The notes below the pieces were generated by a model, which had not been told where the DNA came from, made no database searches, and was given only the letters and a program-made list of their open reading frames with translations. Positions 34,718 to 44,211 of a DNA stretch of 64,000 nucleotides are shown one piece after another. The translations under genes and the position numbers were made by a program. The stretch is from Azospirillum sp. OGB3 (GTDB lineage: Bacteria; Pseudomonadota; Alphaproteobacteria; Azospirillales; Azospirillaceae), in the NCBI RefSeq assembly GCF_014192915.1, contig NZ_JACHYN010000004.1, forward strand, positions 124,001 through 188,000. Direction: 5' to 3'. The first letter of the stretch is position 1. The number at the start of each line of letters is the position of its first letter.

Positions 34718-35070
34718 CTTACTCGGCCTTGCCGTTGACGGCGTCCTTGAGGGCCTTGCCGGCGGAGAACTTCGGCGCCTTGGAAGCGGCGATCTTGATC
34801 TCCGCGCCGGTCTGCGGGTTGCGGCCCGTGCGCTCGCCGCGCTCGGCGATCTCGAACTGGCCGAAGCCCGGCAGCTTGACCGTCTCCCCCTTGACCAGCG
34901 CGTCCTGCAGGCTCTCCAGAACCGCGTCCAGCGCCTTGCCGGCGTCGGCCTTCGTGCCGCCCAGCTTGCCGGCGATCGCGTCGATGAGATCGGCCTTCGT
35001 CATTCCCAAATTCCCCTTGTTCGTGGCGGAACCCCAGCATGTTCCAGGGCTCCAGGCGCCTCTGACCTAC
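34718..35070. repeat. HU-gene duplication, copy 2 (direct repeat)
   Basis: Second copy of the HU gene plus about 65-70 bases of its upstream region, in the same orientation as 24229-24590. The coding parts differ by a single synonymous base (CTTA/CTTG on the plus strand). The upstream parts share CCCCTTGTTC and CCAGGGCTCCAGGCGC with scattered changes. Confidence 0.85.
34719..35003 (-). CDS. hup: HU-family nucleoid protein, copy 2
   Basis: A 94-residue HU protein identical to that encoded at 24230-24514. The ATG at 35003 gives the exact same length; a TTG two codons upstream is not needed. It is convergent with napC and separated from it by the palindrome element. Such near-perfect identity means recent duplication or ongoing gene conversion. 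Confidence 0.96.
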   Translation of the reverse strand: MTKADLIDAIAGKLGGTKADAGKALDAVLESLQDALVKGETVKLPGFGQFEIAERGERTGRNPQTGAEIKIAASKAPKFSAGKALKDAVNGKAE

Positions 35071-35208
35071 CCTGACGGACGGCGGCGCGCAAGATGCTCC
35101 CGCCCGGAATCGACCGGGCGCGACGCTGTGACCCGCAAAAAGTCGGCGATTCCCGCCATTCCGGCGGATTCGTCTATGCCGAACAGGCGAGTCCTTCCCC
35201 GACCGAGG

Positions 35209-35562
35209 TCAGTTGACCAGGGCAGCCTTGACCAGCACAGCGGCGCTTTCCGTGGTGTCGCGCTTGTCCAGCTTCTTGGCGACCTCCTCGATCTCGGCCA
35301 CCGGCATGACCCGGCGGGCCTGCTTGGCGGCGGTGACGAGGCGGCGCTGCGCGAGACGGACCTGGTCGCCCAGTTCGGTCAGCGTCTGGTAAGCCTTGCG
35401 GCGGGCCTGGGTGTCGATGCTGCCGCTCGTCTCGGTCGCGCGTTCGGTCGCAGCAGCCAGATCCTTGCACGACTGGAGGTACGTGGAGATGGCGTCCGTC
35501 AGAAGACGGCGGGCCTCGGTCCGCGGATCGGAGGGGCTGCTGCTCGACGTGGAAAGAGACAC
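35209..35562 (-). CDS. Small helical protein, unknown (phasin-like composition)
   Basis: A 117-residue, almost wholly alpha-helical polar protein with Ser-rich start (SLSTSSSSPSDPRTEARRLL) and heptad-like Ala/Leu/Lys stretches. I do not recognise the family; the size and amphipathic helices resemble phasins or coiled-coil scaffold proteins, but that is weak. The GTG at 35562 is preferred because AAGGAG lies nine bases upstream; the frame runs open to 35637. It follows regA on the same strand by 126 bases and may be its own unit. Confidence 0.6.
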   Translation of the reverse strand: MSLSTSSSSPSDPRTEARRLLTDAISTYLQSCKDLAAATERATETSGSIDTQARRKAYQTLTELGDQVRLAQRRLVTAAKQARRVMPVAEIEEVAKKLDKRDTTESAAVLVKAALVN

Positions 35563-35688
35563 TTCACACTGCTCCTTGCTGCTGCGTATGACACACGACT
35601 GTAACAGGCCGTGAAAAATGGGCGGAGTGACCGCCATTGTCCAGCGGCCTTGCGCATCCTTTGACCGACTGGACAGGGGAAAGCCGCT

Positions 35689-36222
35689 TCAGGGGACCTG
35701 CTTCTTCTCCAGCTTGCGGGCCAGGGTGCGCCGGTGCATGCCCAGGCGGCGGGCGGTTTCGGAGATGTTGAAGCCGGTTTCCGCGAGGGTTTCGTGGATG
35801 CGCTCCCACTCCAGCGTCTTTAGCGAGGTCGCCCGTGCGCCCAGCGCGATGGAGGGGTCGCCCTCCGTCCGCTCGAAGGCCGCCTCGATGTCGTCGGTGT
35901 TGGAGGGCTTGGCGAGGTAATGGCACGCGCCCAGCTTGATCGCCTCGACCGCCGTGGCGATGCTGGCGAAGCCGGTCAGGACGACGATCCGCGTTTCCGG
36001 GTCGCTGGCGTGCAGTTCCCGCACGCATTCAAGGCCGGAGCCGTTGCCCAGCTTCAGGTCCACCACCGCGTAGGCGAAGGGCACGGTGTCCAGCAGAGCC
36101 CGCAGCCCGTCCAGGCTGTCGCACCAGTAGACCTGATAGCCCCGACGCTCGAAGGAGCGGCGCAGGACCTTGGCGAAGGCGGCGTCGTCCTCCACCAGGA
36201 CGAGGGAACGGTCAGTCTCCAT
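35689..36222 (-). CDS. regA: RegA/ActR/PrrA-family response regulator
   Basis: A 177-residue two-domain regulator. The receiver has the acidic pocket in VLVEDD (E11-D13) and phospho-acceptor D55 in YAVVDLKLGNGSGL; the switch region is VVLTGFASIATAV and the conserved Lys is in LAKPSN. The C-terminal Fis-type HTH, NISETARRLGMHRRTLARKL, is the highly conserved RegA/ActR DNA-binding helix. RegA activates or represses respiratory, nitrogen and carbon genes according to redox state. It overlaps the regB gene end by 11 bases. Confidence 0.95.
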   Translation of the reverse strand: METDRSLVLVEDDAAFAKVLRRSFERRGYQVYWCDSLDGLRALLDTVPFAYAVVDLKLGNGSGLECVRELHASDPETRIVVLTGFASIATAVEAIKLGACHYLAKPSNTDDIEAAFERTEGDPSIALGARATSLKTLEWERIHETLAETGFNISETARRLGMHRRTLARKLEKKQVP

Positions 36223-37531
36223 GGTTCTCTCCCGCGGACAGGGCGGCGAGCGGCAGGGTCATGGTGACGCAGGCGCCGCCGCCTGGGCGGTTGCGCGCGG
36301 CGACCGAGCCACCGAGCTTGCGCACCACGTTGACCACCAGGAAGAGGCCAAGCCCGCCGCCGGGCCGTCCCTTGCTCGACCGGTAGGGTTTGCCGAATTC
36401 GGCAAGCATCCGCTCCTCGAAGCCGGGGCCGGCGTCGTTGACGGTGAGGACGAGGCTGTCCCCCTGCCGCCCGGCGGCGATGCCGACCCAGCCGGGCGAC
36501 ACTTCAAGCGCGTTGTCCAGAACGTTGAAGATCACCTGCTTCAGCGCGAGGTCGGAGATGATCCCCTCCCGCGAGCGGACGCTGTTGTCGTAATCGACGC
36601 AGGCGGGGGACCGGCTGGCCTTCCACTCCTCCACCAGATCGTCCAGGAAGGCGGTCACGGTGGTGCGCAGCGTCCCCTCCCCCCGCGCCTCGCCGGAGGA
36701 CAGCAGGATGCCCGACACGATGGCCTTGCAGCGGTCGATCTGGTTCTGCATCTCGGCGATGTCCTCGGCCATGTCGGGGTCGCCCTTGACCACCGGCATC
36801 CGCCGCCAGTCGTTCACGATCACCGACAGGGTGGCGAGCGGCGTCCCCAGCTCATGCGCGGCGCCGGAGGCGAGCAGGCCGAGGCGCACGATGTGGTCCT
36901 CCTCCATGGAGCGCTGGCGCAGGTCGGCCAGATGGGCGTCGCGGGCGCGCAGGTTGCGGGTGATCTGGGTGATGAAGGGGACGATCAGGCTGGCCGTCAG
37001 CACGAAGCACAGGAACATGCCCTGGATGTGCAGGCCGAGCAGCAGCCCCTCCAGCCCCGGCGGCAGGGCCAGCGGGCGGTAGGCGCCGATCAGGAACGTG
37101 AAGCAGGCCGTGGCGACCAGGACCAACGCCCAGGCCGACCACGCCTCCAGCAGCACAGCCCCCAGCGTGATCTGGAGCAGGTAGAGCGAGATGAAGGGGT
37201 TGGACGCGCCGCCGCTGAGGTAGAGCTGCACCGTCAGCGCCGACACGTCGATCAGCAACTCCAGGAAGAGCTGCGTGTTCGACACCGAGGTCTGGCGGCG
37301 CAGATGCAGGACGCTGGCGATGTTCAGCGCGACCAGGAACAGGATCACCGCGCCCATCTGGTCGAGCGGCAGGGTGATGCCCATCCGGTAGTGCACGATC
37401 AGGATCGTGATCACCTGTCCGGCGACGGCGAGCCAGCGCAGTTGCACCAGCAGGAACAGGTTCTTCTTGTCGGTGGTGTCGCGCACGGAAAACGTCTGGC
37501 CCTTCGCCGGCTTCCTTCGGTCCCCATTCAT
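36212..37531 (-). CDS. regB: RegB/ActS/PrrB-family redox sensor histidine kinase
   Basis: A 439-residue membrane kinase with six predicted helices in the N-terminal 190 residues. The ubiquinone-binding motif GGASNPF (107-113) between helices 3 and 4 is intact. The phospho-acceptor is H226 in AAHELGTPLA, and C268 in QIDRCKA sits where the redox-active Cys of RegB is found (about 40 residues after the His). The ATPase domain ends with NVLDNALEVSP and RPGGGLGLFLVVNVVRKLGG. The Met at 37531 is taken as start; the frame is open to 37591. It senses quinone redox state and phosphorylates RegA. Confidence 0.95.
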   Translation of the reverse strand: MNGDRRKPAKGQTFSVRDTTDKKNLFLLVQLRWLAVAGQVITILIVHYRMGITLPLDQMGAVILFLVALNIASVLHLRRQTSVSNTQLFLELLIDVSALTVQLYLSGGASNPFISLYLLQITLGAVLLEAWSAWALVLVATACFTFLIGAYRPLALPPGLEGLLLGLHIQGMFLCFVLTASLIVPFITQITRNLRARDAHLADLRQRSMEEDHIVRLGLLASGAAHELGTPLATLSVIVNDWRRMPVVKGDPDMAEDIAEMQNQIDRCKAIVSGILLSSGEARGEGTLRTTVTAFLDDLVEEWKASRSPACVDYDNSVRSREGIISDLALKQVIFNVLDNALEVSPGWVGIAAGRQGDSLVLTVNDAGPGFEERMLAEFGKPYRSSKGRPGGGLGLFLVVNVVRKLGGSVAARNRPGGGACVTMTLPLAALSAGENHGD

Positions 37532-37671
37532 ATGGGCACGATGCCTCGGCTTGGCAGCCTTGCCCCGAACTTCGGGTGGCTTCGATAGCACAAAAAAAGC
37601 CGGGCGAAAGAGTCCGCGAGGAACCCCTTTCCAGGCGGCGAAAAGACCATGAAGAAAAAGAGCTTATTTCT

Positions 37672-38406
37672 TCAACCGCGGCGGCGCCATTCACTGCGCG
37701 CGACATAGATGGCGGCGGCGATCAGCATGAGATCCAGAGCGAACCACGTCAGCGCATAGACGAGGTGGTTGTTCGGGAACTTCAGGACGGTCAGCCCGCC
37801 GACCGGAGAACCGCCCGGCGGGCTGGCCTCGGCATCGATGAAATAAGGGGCCGCCTCCGTCACGCCGCGGGCGGCGGCGATGGCCGCCACGTCGCGGGAG
37901 TACCAGCGGTCCTGCGCCGGATCGTTGGAGCGCAGGAAACCGCCCCCCGGCTCCGTCACCCGCAGCAGGCCGGTGACGGTGGTGTCCGCGTCGGTCAGCC
38001 CCTCGGCGCGGCTGTCGGGGCTGCGCCGCTCGGGCGGAACGAAGCCCCGGTTGACCAGGACGGTGAAGCTGCGGTCGGTGTGGAACGGGGTGAGCACCCA
38101 GAAGCCGCCGCCCCGCTCGGTCACCGCCTGGACCAGGGTTTCCTTGTCGTTCAGGAAACGCCCGGTGACGCTGACCCGCCGGTATTCCTGGCTGGCCGCC
38201 GTGACGGCGGGCCAGTCCTCCGGACCGGGGGCGGGAACGGGCGCGGCCCGCGCCCGCTCCTCCACCCGCTGGATCAGGTCCAGCTTCCAGAAGAGCCGCT
38301 CGACCTGCCAGACGCCGAGCGACGTGAAGACGGCGACTCCCGCCAGCGCCAGAACGCCGAGAAGGATCAGCCCCCGGCGCGGGCGGTGGGTCGCCGTGCC
38401 GGTCAC
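37672..38406 (-). CDS. SURF1-family oxidase assembly protein
   Basis: A 244-residue SURF1 homologue that helps assemble haem-copper oxidases. Two membrane helices flank a periplasmic domain: an N-terminal one at about 12-32, ending in the signature SLGVWQVERLFWKLDLI, and a C-terminal one after NNHLVYALTWFALD. The GTG start at 38406 overlaps the cyoD stop (GTGA), so it is coupled to the oxidase operon. Confidence 0.93.
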   Translation of the reverse strand: MTGTATHRPRRGLILLGVLALAGVAVFTSLGVWQVERLFWKLDLIQRVEERARAAPVPAPGPEDWPAVTAASQEYRRVSVTGRFLNDKETLVQAVTERGGGFWVLTPFHTDRSFTVLVNRGFVPPERRSPDSRAEGLTDADTTVTGLLRVTEPGGGFLRSNDPAQDRWYSRDVAAIAAARGVTEAAPYFIDAEASPPGGSPVGGLTVLKFPNNHLVYALTWFALDLMLIAAAIYVARSEWRRRG

Positions 38407-38819
38407 GGCAACTGGCTCGGGTCGTGGATCGGCATCATGTTGGTGTTCAGGTGGTACATCACCCACAGCGAACCGGCCAGCATGATGACCACGACGATCA
38501 GCGTGAAGATCAGCGACAGCATGGTCCACCCGCCTTCCGCACGTCCGTTCATGTGCAGGAAGAAGATCATGTGGACGACGACCTGGACGGCGGCCAGAGC
38601 CATGATCGCCATCGCGGTCATGTTCTTGTCCAGGATCGTCCCGTCCATGACCAGCCAGAAGGGAATGACCGTCAGGATCACCGACAGGACGAAGCCGATC
38701 ACGTAGCTGCCGAGCGTCCCGTGGGCGTGCCCGTCGTCCCCATGGCCGTGGTCGTGATGGCCCGCCCCGTGATGGACGGCCCCGTGATGACCAGAATGAT
38801 GTTCGGCGTGAGAACTCAT
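38403..38819 (-). CDS. cyoD: CyoD, cytochrome bo3 quinol oxidase subunit IV
   Basis: A 138-residue subunit with three membrane helices (about 37-58, 66-86 and 99-120), matching CyoD, including the segment [12 protein letters not shown]. The N-terminal tail is unusually His-rich: 13 His in the first 33 residues, where E. coli CyoD has only a few. The start at 38819 overlaps the cyoC stop by four bases; the long open frame further upstream is antisense to other cyo genes. It aids copper binding and assembly in CyoB. Confidence 0.93.
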   Translation of the reverse strand: MSSHAEHHSGHHGAVHHGAGHHDHGHGDDGHAHGTLGSYVIGFVLSVILTVIPFWLVMDGTILDKNMTAMAIMALAAVQVVVHMIFFLHMNGRAEGGWTMLSLIFTLIVVVIMLAGSLWVMYHLNTNMMPIHDPSQLP

Positions 38820-39451
38820 CGCAGCATTCCCATCAGATAGACGAAGGTGAAGACGCCGATCCAGATGACGTCCAGGAAGTGCCAGAACAGGCTGAGGCAC
38901 ATCAGGCGCCGGCGGTTGGCCGGGATCAGGCCGCGCTTGTTGACCTGCACCATCAGCGTCACCAGCCAGACGAGGCCGAAGGTGACGTGCAGGCCGTGGG
39001 TGCCGACCAGCGTGAAGAAGGACGACAGGAAGGCGCTGCGCTGCGGGGTCGCCCCGATGTGGATCAGGTGGGCGAACTCGTACAGCTCGATCGCCAGGAA
39101 GGCGGCGCCGAACAGGCCGGTCACCGCCAGCCAAAGCTGGGTCTGCGACACCCGCCCCTTCTCCATCGCCAGCATGGCGAAGCCATAGGTGATGGAGGAG
39201 AAGAGCAGCATGGCGGTGTTCAGCGCCACCAGCGGCAGGTCGAACAGATCCTTGGGCGCGGGCCCGGCGGCGTAGTTGGCGCCGAGAACGCCGTAGGTCG
39301 CGAACAGCACCGCGAAGATGAGGCAGTCGCTCATCAGGTAGATCCAGAAGCCCAGCATGGTGCTGGAGCCTTCGGGGTGCGCGTGCTCGTCCACCACGTG
39401 GAACACCGGAGCTTGGCTGCGGGGCCGCTCGGCTGTCAGGGTCGTGCTCAT
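38816..39451 (-). CDS. cyoC: CyoC, cytochrome bo3 quinol oxidase subunit III
   Basis: A 211-residue subunit III with five membrane helices, as in the bacterial quinol oxidases. Typical segments are [21 protein letters not shown], the glutamate-bearing [13 protein letters not shown], and [16 protein letters not shown]. It lies three bases after cyoB. Confidence 0.97.
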   Translation of the reverse strand: MSTTLTAERPRSQAPVFHVVDEHAHPEGSSTMLGFWIYLMSDCLIFAVLFATYGVLGANYAAGPAPKDLFDLPLVALNTAMLLFSSITYGFAMLAMEKGRVSQTQLWLAVTGLFGAAFLAIELYEFAHLIHIGATPQRSAFLSSFFTLVGTHGLHVTFGLVWLVTLMVQVNKRGLIPANRRRLMCLSLFWHFLDVIWIGVFTFVYLMGMLR

Positions 39452-39454
39452 GCT

Positions 39455-41461
39455 TTACACCTGCCCGGAGAGGAGTCGGGTCCGCTCGTTCTCGGTCCGC
39501 ACCACCACGTCCGCGGGGATGTGGAAGTCGCGGTGATAGTTGAAGGTGTGGTGGATGGCCGCCGCCAGCAGGGCGACGAAGCTCACCGCCGCCAGCCACC
39601 AGATGTACCAGACCAGGGCGAAGCCGAGGACCACGCTGATCCCGGCCAGGATCACGCCGGTGCCGCTGTTGCTGGGCATGTGGATCGCCTTGTAGCCGCC
39701 CAGCGGACGCTTATAGCCGCGCTTCTTCATGTCCCACCACGCGTCGTTGTCGTGGATCATCGGGGTGAAGGCGAAGTTGTAGTCCGGCGGCGGCGAGGAG
39801 GTCGCCCATTCCAGGGTGCGGCCGTCCCACGGGTCGCCCGTGCGGTCGACCAGCTCACGGCGCTTCCAGACGCTGACGGCGATCTGGAGGAGGAAGGCGC
39901 CGATGCCCGCGGCGATCAGAACGGCGCCGACGGCGGCGATCTGGAACCAGATCTGCAGCGACGGGTCCTCGAACACGCGCAGGCGGCGGGTGACGCCCAT
40001 CAGGCCCAGGACGTAGAGCGGCATGAAGGCGACCCAGAAGCCGATCACCCAGCACCAGAAGGACACCTTGCCCCAGAAGGGGTCGAGGCGGAAGCCGAAG
40101 GCCTTGGGCCACCAGTAGTAGATGCCGGCGAACAGGCCGAACAGCACGCCGCCGATGATGACGTTGTGGAAGTGGGCGATCAGGAACAGGCTATTGTGCA
40201 GGACGAAGTCCGCCGGCGGAACGGCCAGCAGAACGCCCGTCATGCCGCCGACCACGAAGGTCAGCATGAAGGCGACGGTCCACATCATCGGCAGTTCGAA
40301 GCGGATGCGGCCGCGGTACATGGTGAACAGCCAGTTGAAGATCTTCGCACCCGTCGGGATCGAGATGATCATCGTCGTGATGCCGAAGAACGAGTTCACG
40401 CTGGCGCCCGACCCCATGGTGAAGAAGTGGTGCAGCCACACCAGGTAGGACAGGATCGTGATGACCACCGTCGCGTAAACCATGGAGGTGTAGCCGAACA
40501 GCTTCTTGCCCGAGAAGGTCGAGGTGACTTCGGAGAAGATGCCGAAGACCGGCAGGATCAGGATGTAGACTTCCGGGTGGCCCCAGATCCAGATCAGGTT
40601 CACGTACATCATCGGGCTGCCGCCGAGATCGTTCGTGAAGAAGTTCGTGCCGACGTAGCGGTCCAGCGACAGCAGGACCAGCGTGGCGGTCAGGATCGGG
40701 AAGGAGGCGACGATCAGCACGTTGGTGCAGAGCGACGTCCAGGTGAAGACCGGCATCTTCATCATGGTCATGCCGGGGGCACGCATCTTGACGATCGTGC
40801 AGATCAGGTTGATGCCGGACAATGTTGTTCCGACACCGGCGATCTGCAACGCCCAGATGTAATAGTCAACACCCGTTTCAGGGCTGTAGGCGATGTTGGA
40901 CAGCGGCGGATAGGCCAGCCAGCCGGTGCGCGCGAACTCGCCGACGAACAGCGAGACCATGATCAGCACCGCGCCGCCCACCGTCATCCAGAAGCTGAAA
41001 TTGTTCAGGAACGGGAAGGACACGTCGCGGGCGCCGATCTGCAGCGGCACCACGTAGTTCATCAGGCCCGTGACGAAGGGCATCGCCACGAAGAAGATCA
41101 TGATGACGCCGTGGGCGGTGAAGATCTGGTCGTAATGGTGCGCGTTGAGGTAGCCCTCGCTGCCGCCGAAAGCCATGGCCTGCTGGAGGCGCATCATGAT
41201 GGCGTCGGCGAAGCCGCGCAGCAGCATGATCAGGCCCAGCACCATGTACATGATGCCGATGCGCTTGTGGTCGACGGTGGTGAACCACTCCTTCCAGAGA
41301 TAGCCCCACAGCCGGAAATAGCTCAGCGCCGCGACGAGCGCGATGCCGCCCAGCACGACCGCGACGAAGGTCGCGACCACGATGGGCTCGTGATAGGGGA
41401 AGGACTCCAGGGTCAGACGCCCGAAGAGCGGGTGGGTGGCGACGGTCGATGTGTCGATCAT
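39455..41461 (-). CDS. cyoB: CyoB, cytochrome bo3 quinol oxidase subunit I
   Basis: A 668-residue catalytic subunit that oxidises ubiquinol and reduces oxygen to water while pumping protons. The ubiquinol-site residues known from E. coli CyoB (R71, D75, H98) are conserved in [12 protein letters not shown] and [14 protein letters not shown]. The Cu(B)/Tyr crosslink motif is [15 protein letters not shown], and the low- and high-spin haem His are in HFHNV. About 15 helices, normal length. It is preceded by cyoA and followed by cyoC in one operon. Confidence 0.98.
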   Translation of the reverse strand: MIDTSTVATHPLFGRLTLESFPYHEPIVVATFVAVVLGGIALVAALSYFRLWGYLWKEWFTTVDHKRIGIMYMVLGLIMLLRGFADAIMMRLQQAMAFGGSEGYLNAHHYDQIFTAHGVIMIFFVAMPFVTGLMNYVVPLQIGARDVSFPFLNNFSFWMTVGGAVLIMVSLFVGEFARTGWLAYPPLSNIAYSPETGVDYYIWALQIAGVGTTLSGINLICTIVKMRAPGMTMMKMPVFTWTSLCTNVLIVASFPILTATLVLLSLDRYVGTNFFTNDLGGSPMMYVNLIWIWGHPEVYILILPVFGIFSEVTSTFSGKKLFGYTSMVYATVVITILSYLVWLHHFFTMGSGASVNSFFGITTMIISIPTGAKIFNWLFTMYRGRIRFELPMMWTVAFMLTFVVGGMTGVLLAVPPADFVLHNSLFLIAHFHNVIIGGVLFGLFAGIYYWWPKAFGFRLDPFWGKVSFWCWVIGFWVAFMPLYVLGLMGVTRRLRVFEDPSLQIWFQIAAVGAVLIAAGIGAFLLQIAVSVWKRRELVDRTGDPWDGRTLEWATSSPPPDYNFAFTPMIHDNDAWWDMKKRGYKRPLGGYKAIHMPSNSGTGVILAGISVVLGFALVWYIWWLAAVSFVALLAAAIHHTFNYHRDFHIPADVVVRTENERTRLLSGQV

Positions 41462-41474
41462 GGCGGTGGGCCGC

Positions 41475-42662
41475 TCAAGGATTGGCCGTCAGCCGCGGCC
41501 CGAACGCAGGGGCGGACGCGGAGATCGGCGTGATGGACGAGCGCGGCAGACCCGCGCCAGAAATGGGGCCGGACATCGGGGACTCGTCGGCGGGAGCGTT
41601 CAGCACGCCCAGCGACGACTCGACGGCGCGGCCGGTCAGCTCCTCGGTCGAGCAGATGCCCGCCACATAGACCGGAACCGGGCCGAGAACGGCGGTGCCG
41701 CGGCGGGACAGCTTGTCGTGCATCAGCGGCATCACGTTGTCGATGCCGGCCAGCCCGAGGCCGCCCTTGGCGTCGATGGCCATCATGTCGTGCATGCACA
41801 TCTTGCCCGGCTCGACGCACATCCCGACGATGGCCTTGAACAGGCCCGAGTCGACGGCGCCGTAGCGGCGCACCGGCTCGTTCTCGCTGGGACGCTCGAG
41901 CTGGAGGTAGCCGTCGCGGTCGAGCTTGCCGCCGCCCGCCTTGATGTCCGCCACCCACTTGTCGAAGCCGTCGGCGGCCAGACCGTGGAAGGTGAAGCGC
42001 ATGTGCGAGAAGCCGGCGCCGCTGTAGTTGGCGGAGAAGCCCTTGTAGCTGCCCGGTTCGTTGATGACGGCGTGCAGCTTCGTCTCCATGCCGGCCATGG
42101 CGTAGATCTGCCCGGCCAGCGCGGGGATGTAGAAGGAGTTCATCACCGTCGAGGAGGTGATGTTGAAGCGGATCGGCCGGTCCACCGGGGCGGCCACCTC
42201 GTTCACCGTGGCGATGCCGTATTCCGGGTAGATGAACAGCCACTTCCAGTCGAGCGCCACGACGTTGACGTCGAGCATCTTGGTGTCGGCCGGGACCGGG
42301 CGCCCGGCGGCGATGCGGTCGAGCGGGCGGTAGGGGTCGAGCAGGTGGGTCGCCATCCAGGTGAGGGCGCCCAGGCAGATGATGATGAGCAGCGGGGCCG
42401 CCCAGATCACCAGCTCGAGCTGCGTCGAATGATCCCAATCCGGGTCGTACTGGGCCGTGTTATTCGACTGGCGGTAGCGCCATGCGAACAGCACCGTCAG
42501 CACCATCACCGGAATGATGATGAGAAGCATCAGGAGGGTGGAAATGGTGATGAGGTTGGCCTGTTGGCTCGCCACGTCGCCGGACGGGCTCATCACCACA
42601 AGGTTGCAGCCACTCAAAACCGCCATCAGCGGCAGGAGGGCCAAGGCGCGGAAACGGGTCAA
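41475..42662 (-). CDS. cyoA: CyoA, cytochrome bo3 quinol oxidase subunit II
   Basis: A 395-residue lipoprotein with a lipobox ending LSGC (Cys19), two membrane helices (about 38-60 and 85-107) and a periplasmic cupredoxin domain. The Cu(A) ligands of cytochrome c oxidases are not in place, as expected for a quinol oxidase; [16 protein letters not shown] is typical of CyoA. It is about 80 residues longer than E. coli CyoA because of a low-complexity C-terminal tail. It is the first gene of cyoABCD-surf1-regBA. Confidence 0.96.
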   Translation of the reverse strand: MTRFRALALLPLMAVLSGCNLVVMSPSGDVASQQANLITISTLLMLLIIIPVMVLTVLFAWRYRQSNNTAQYDPDWDHSTQLELVIWAAPLLIIICLGALTWMATHLLDPYRPLDRIAAGRPVPADTKMLDVNVVALDWKWLFIYPEYGIATVNEVAAPVDRPIRFNITSSTVMNSFYIPALAGQIYAMAGMETKLHAVINEPGSYKGFSANYSGAGFSHMRFTFHGLAADGFDKWVADIKAGGGKLDRDGYLQLERPSENEPVRRYGAVDSGLFKAIVGMCVEPGKMCMHDMMAIDAKGGLGLAGIDNVMPLMHDKLSRRGTAVLGPVPVYVAGICSTEELTGRAVESSLGVLNAPADESPMSGPISGAGLPRSSITPISASAPAFGPRLTANP

Positions 42663-42733
42663 GGCAGGACCTGTCAGCAGGGGTTCGCTTTGGATTTGGG
42701 CGAAGAGCTAACCCCCACGGGCCGGGTCGGACA

Positions 42734-42750
42734 TTGGACAATTTGTCCAA
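42734..42750. promoter_or_regulatory. Perfect palindrome in the cyoA/MHS divergent promoter
   Basis: TTGGACAATTTGTCCAA has two eight-base arms with a one-base centre, 72 bases upstream of the cyoA start and 123 bases from the MHS transporter start. It looks like an operator for a dimeric regulator not identified here. Confidence 0.55.
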
Positions 42751-42773
42751 TGCGCCGCAATTCCGCGCCGCCA

Positions 42774-42787
42774 TTGACGCACATCAA
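42774..42787. promoter_or_regulatory. FNR/FixK-type box
   Basis: TTGACGCACATCAA fits the TTGAY-N4-RTCAA consensus with both half-sites intact. It lies 112 bases upstream of cyoA and 86 bases upstream of the MHS transporter start. The FixK-like protein encoded at 22722 has the matching E-x-x-S-R recognition helix. Confidence 0.65.
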
Positions 42788-42872
42788 GGCAATGCGTCCA
42801 TGGGCGTGGCAGAATGCCGTTGCGGTGCCTATTTAATTCCCTCTGACGCAATTGCCAGACGGTGGGGGGACC

Positions 42873-44180
42873 ATGGGATCATCGACCACGGCGACCGAAC
42901 GGGACGCAAGGCTGGTCAATGCCCGCGACCACCGGGTGAATCCCGGTGAAATCGCGATTGGCGTCATCATCGGACGGACGTCCGAATTCTTCGATTTTTT
43001 CGTTTATGCCATCGCTTCGGTGATCGTCTTCCCGAAGCTGGTCTTTCCCTATCTTGACCCGCTCACCGGAACGTTGTGGTCCTTCGCGATTTTCGCGCTG
43101 GCCTTCGTCGCCCGCCCGGTGGGCAGCATGCTGTTCATGGCCATCGACCGCGCCCATGGACGCGGCGCAAAGCTCACCCTCTCCCTGTTCCTGCTGGGCA
43201 CCTCGACGGTCGCCATCGCCTTCCTGCCGAGCTACGAGCAGATCGGCGCGGCGGCGATCTGGCTGCTGGCGGCGGCCCGCATCGGCCAGGGTCTGGCGCT
43301 GGGCGGCGCCTGGGACGGCCTCGCCTCGCTGCTGGCGCTGAACGCGCCGGAGAGCCGCCGCGGCTGGTACGCGATGATTCCGCAGCTCGGCGCCCCCATC
43401 GGGCTGATCGTGGCGAGCGCCCTCTTCGCCTATTTCGCCGGCAACCTGTCGGCGGAGGATTTCTTCAGCTGGGGCTGGCGCTACCCGTTCTTCGTGGCCT
43501 TTGCCATCAACGTGGTGGCGCTGTTCGCGCGGCTGCGCATCGTGGTGACGCCGGAATACACCCACCTGTTCGAAAGCCGCGAGCTTCAGCCGGTGCCGGT
43601 GACCGAGATGCTGCGCAACGAGGGCATGCGCGTGGTCCTGGGCGCCTTCGCCCCGCTGGCCAGCTTCGCGCTGTTCCACATGGTCACCGTCTTCCCGCTG
43701 TCCTGGATCTTCCTCTACACGCAGGACACGCCGGCGGACTTCCTGCTGATCGAGGTGGTCGGGGCCTTCTTCGGCCTGGGGGCCATCATCGCCTCCGGCT
43801 GGATCGCCGACCGGATCGGCCGCCGCACCCTGCTGGGAAGCTGCGCCGCAGCCATCGCGGTGTTCAGCGGCGTTGCGCCCCTGCTGCTGAACGGCGGGCC
43901 GCTGGGCGAACTGGTCTTCATGATCGTCGGCTTCGTGATCCTGGGCCTGTCCTTCGGCCAGTCGTCGGGCGTGGTCACGTCGGGCTTCACCCAGCGCTAC
44001 CGCTACACCGGTGCCGCCATCACCTCGGACCTCGCCTGGCTGTTCGGGGCGGGCTTCGCGCCGCTGGTGGCGCTGGTGCTGTCCGCCAACTACGGCCTGT
44101 TCTCGGCCGGCGCCTATCTGCTGTCGGGCGCGGTCTGCACATTGCTGGCCCTGTGGCTCAACAAGACGCTGGCCAAGTGA
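42873..44180 (+). CDS. MFS transporter, metabolite:H+ symporter (MHS) family
   Basis: A 435-residue, 12-helix MFS protein. The start IIGRTSEFFDFFVYAIASVIVFPKLVFP is typical of MHS members (citrate, alpha-ketoglutarate, proline/betaine or sugar-acid symporters), as are FVARPVGSMLF and ALGGAWDGLASLLALNAPESRRGWYAM. The ATG at 42873 follows GGGGGGA; a second Met seven codons upstream is weaker. It is divergent from the cyo operon and shares its promoter region with the FNR-type box, so expression may depend on oxygen. Confidence 0.9.
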   Translation: MGSSTTATERDARLVNARDHRVNPGEIAIGVIIGRTSEFFDFFVYAIASVIVFPKLVFPYLDPLTGTLWSFAIFALAFVARPVGSMLFMAIDRAHGRGAKLTLSLFLLGTSTVAIAFLPSYEQIGAAAIWLLAAARIGQGLALGGAWDGLASLLALNAPESRRGWYAMIPQLGAPIGLIVASALFAYFAGNLSAEDFFSWGWRYPFFVAFAINVVALFARLRIVVTPEYTHLFESRELQPVPVTEMLRNEGMRVVLGAFAPLASFALFHMVTVFPLSWIFLYTQDTPADFLLIEVVGAFFGLGAIIASGWIADRIGRRTLLGSCAAAIAVFSGVAPLLLNGGPLGELVFMIVGFVILGLSFGQSSGVVTSGFTQRYRYTGAAITSDLAWLFGAGFAPLVALVLSANYGLFSAGAYLLSGAVCTLLALWLNKTLAK

Positions 44181-44211
44181 CCTGAGCGAGCGGTTGGAAA
44201 CCGGACCGGCC

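Noticed and set aside
38820-39599. Extended upstream frame of cyoD
   Set aside because: It is an out-of-frame reading of cyoC; the real CyoD starts at 38819, overlapping the cyoC stop.
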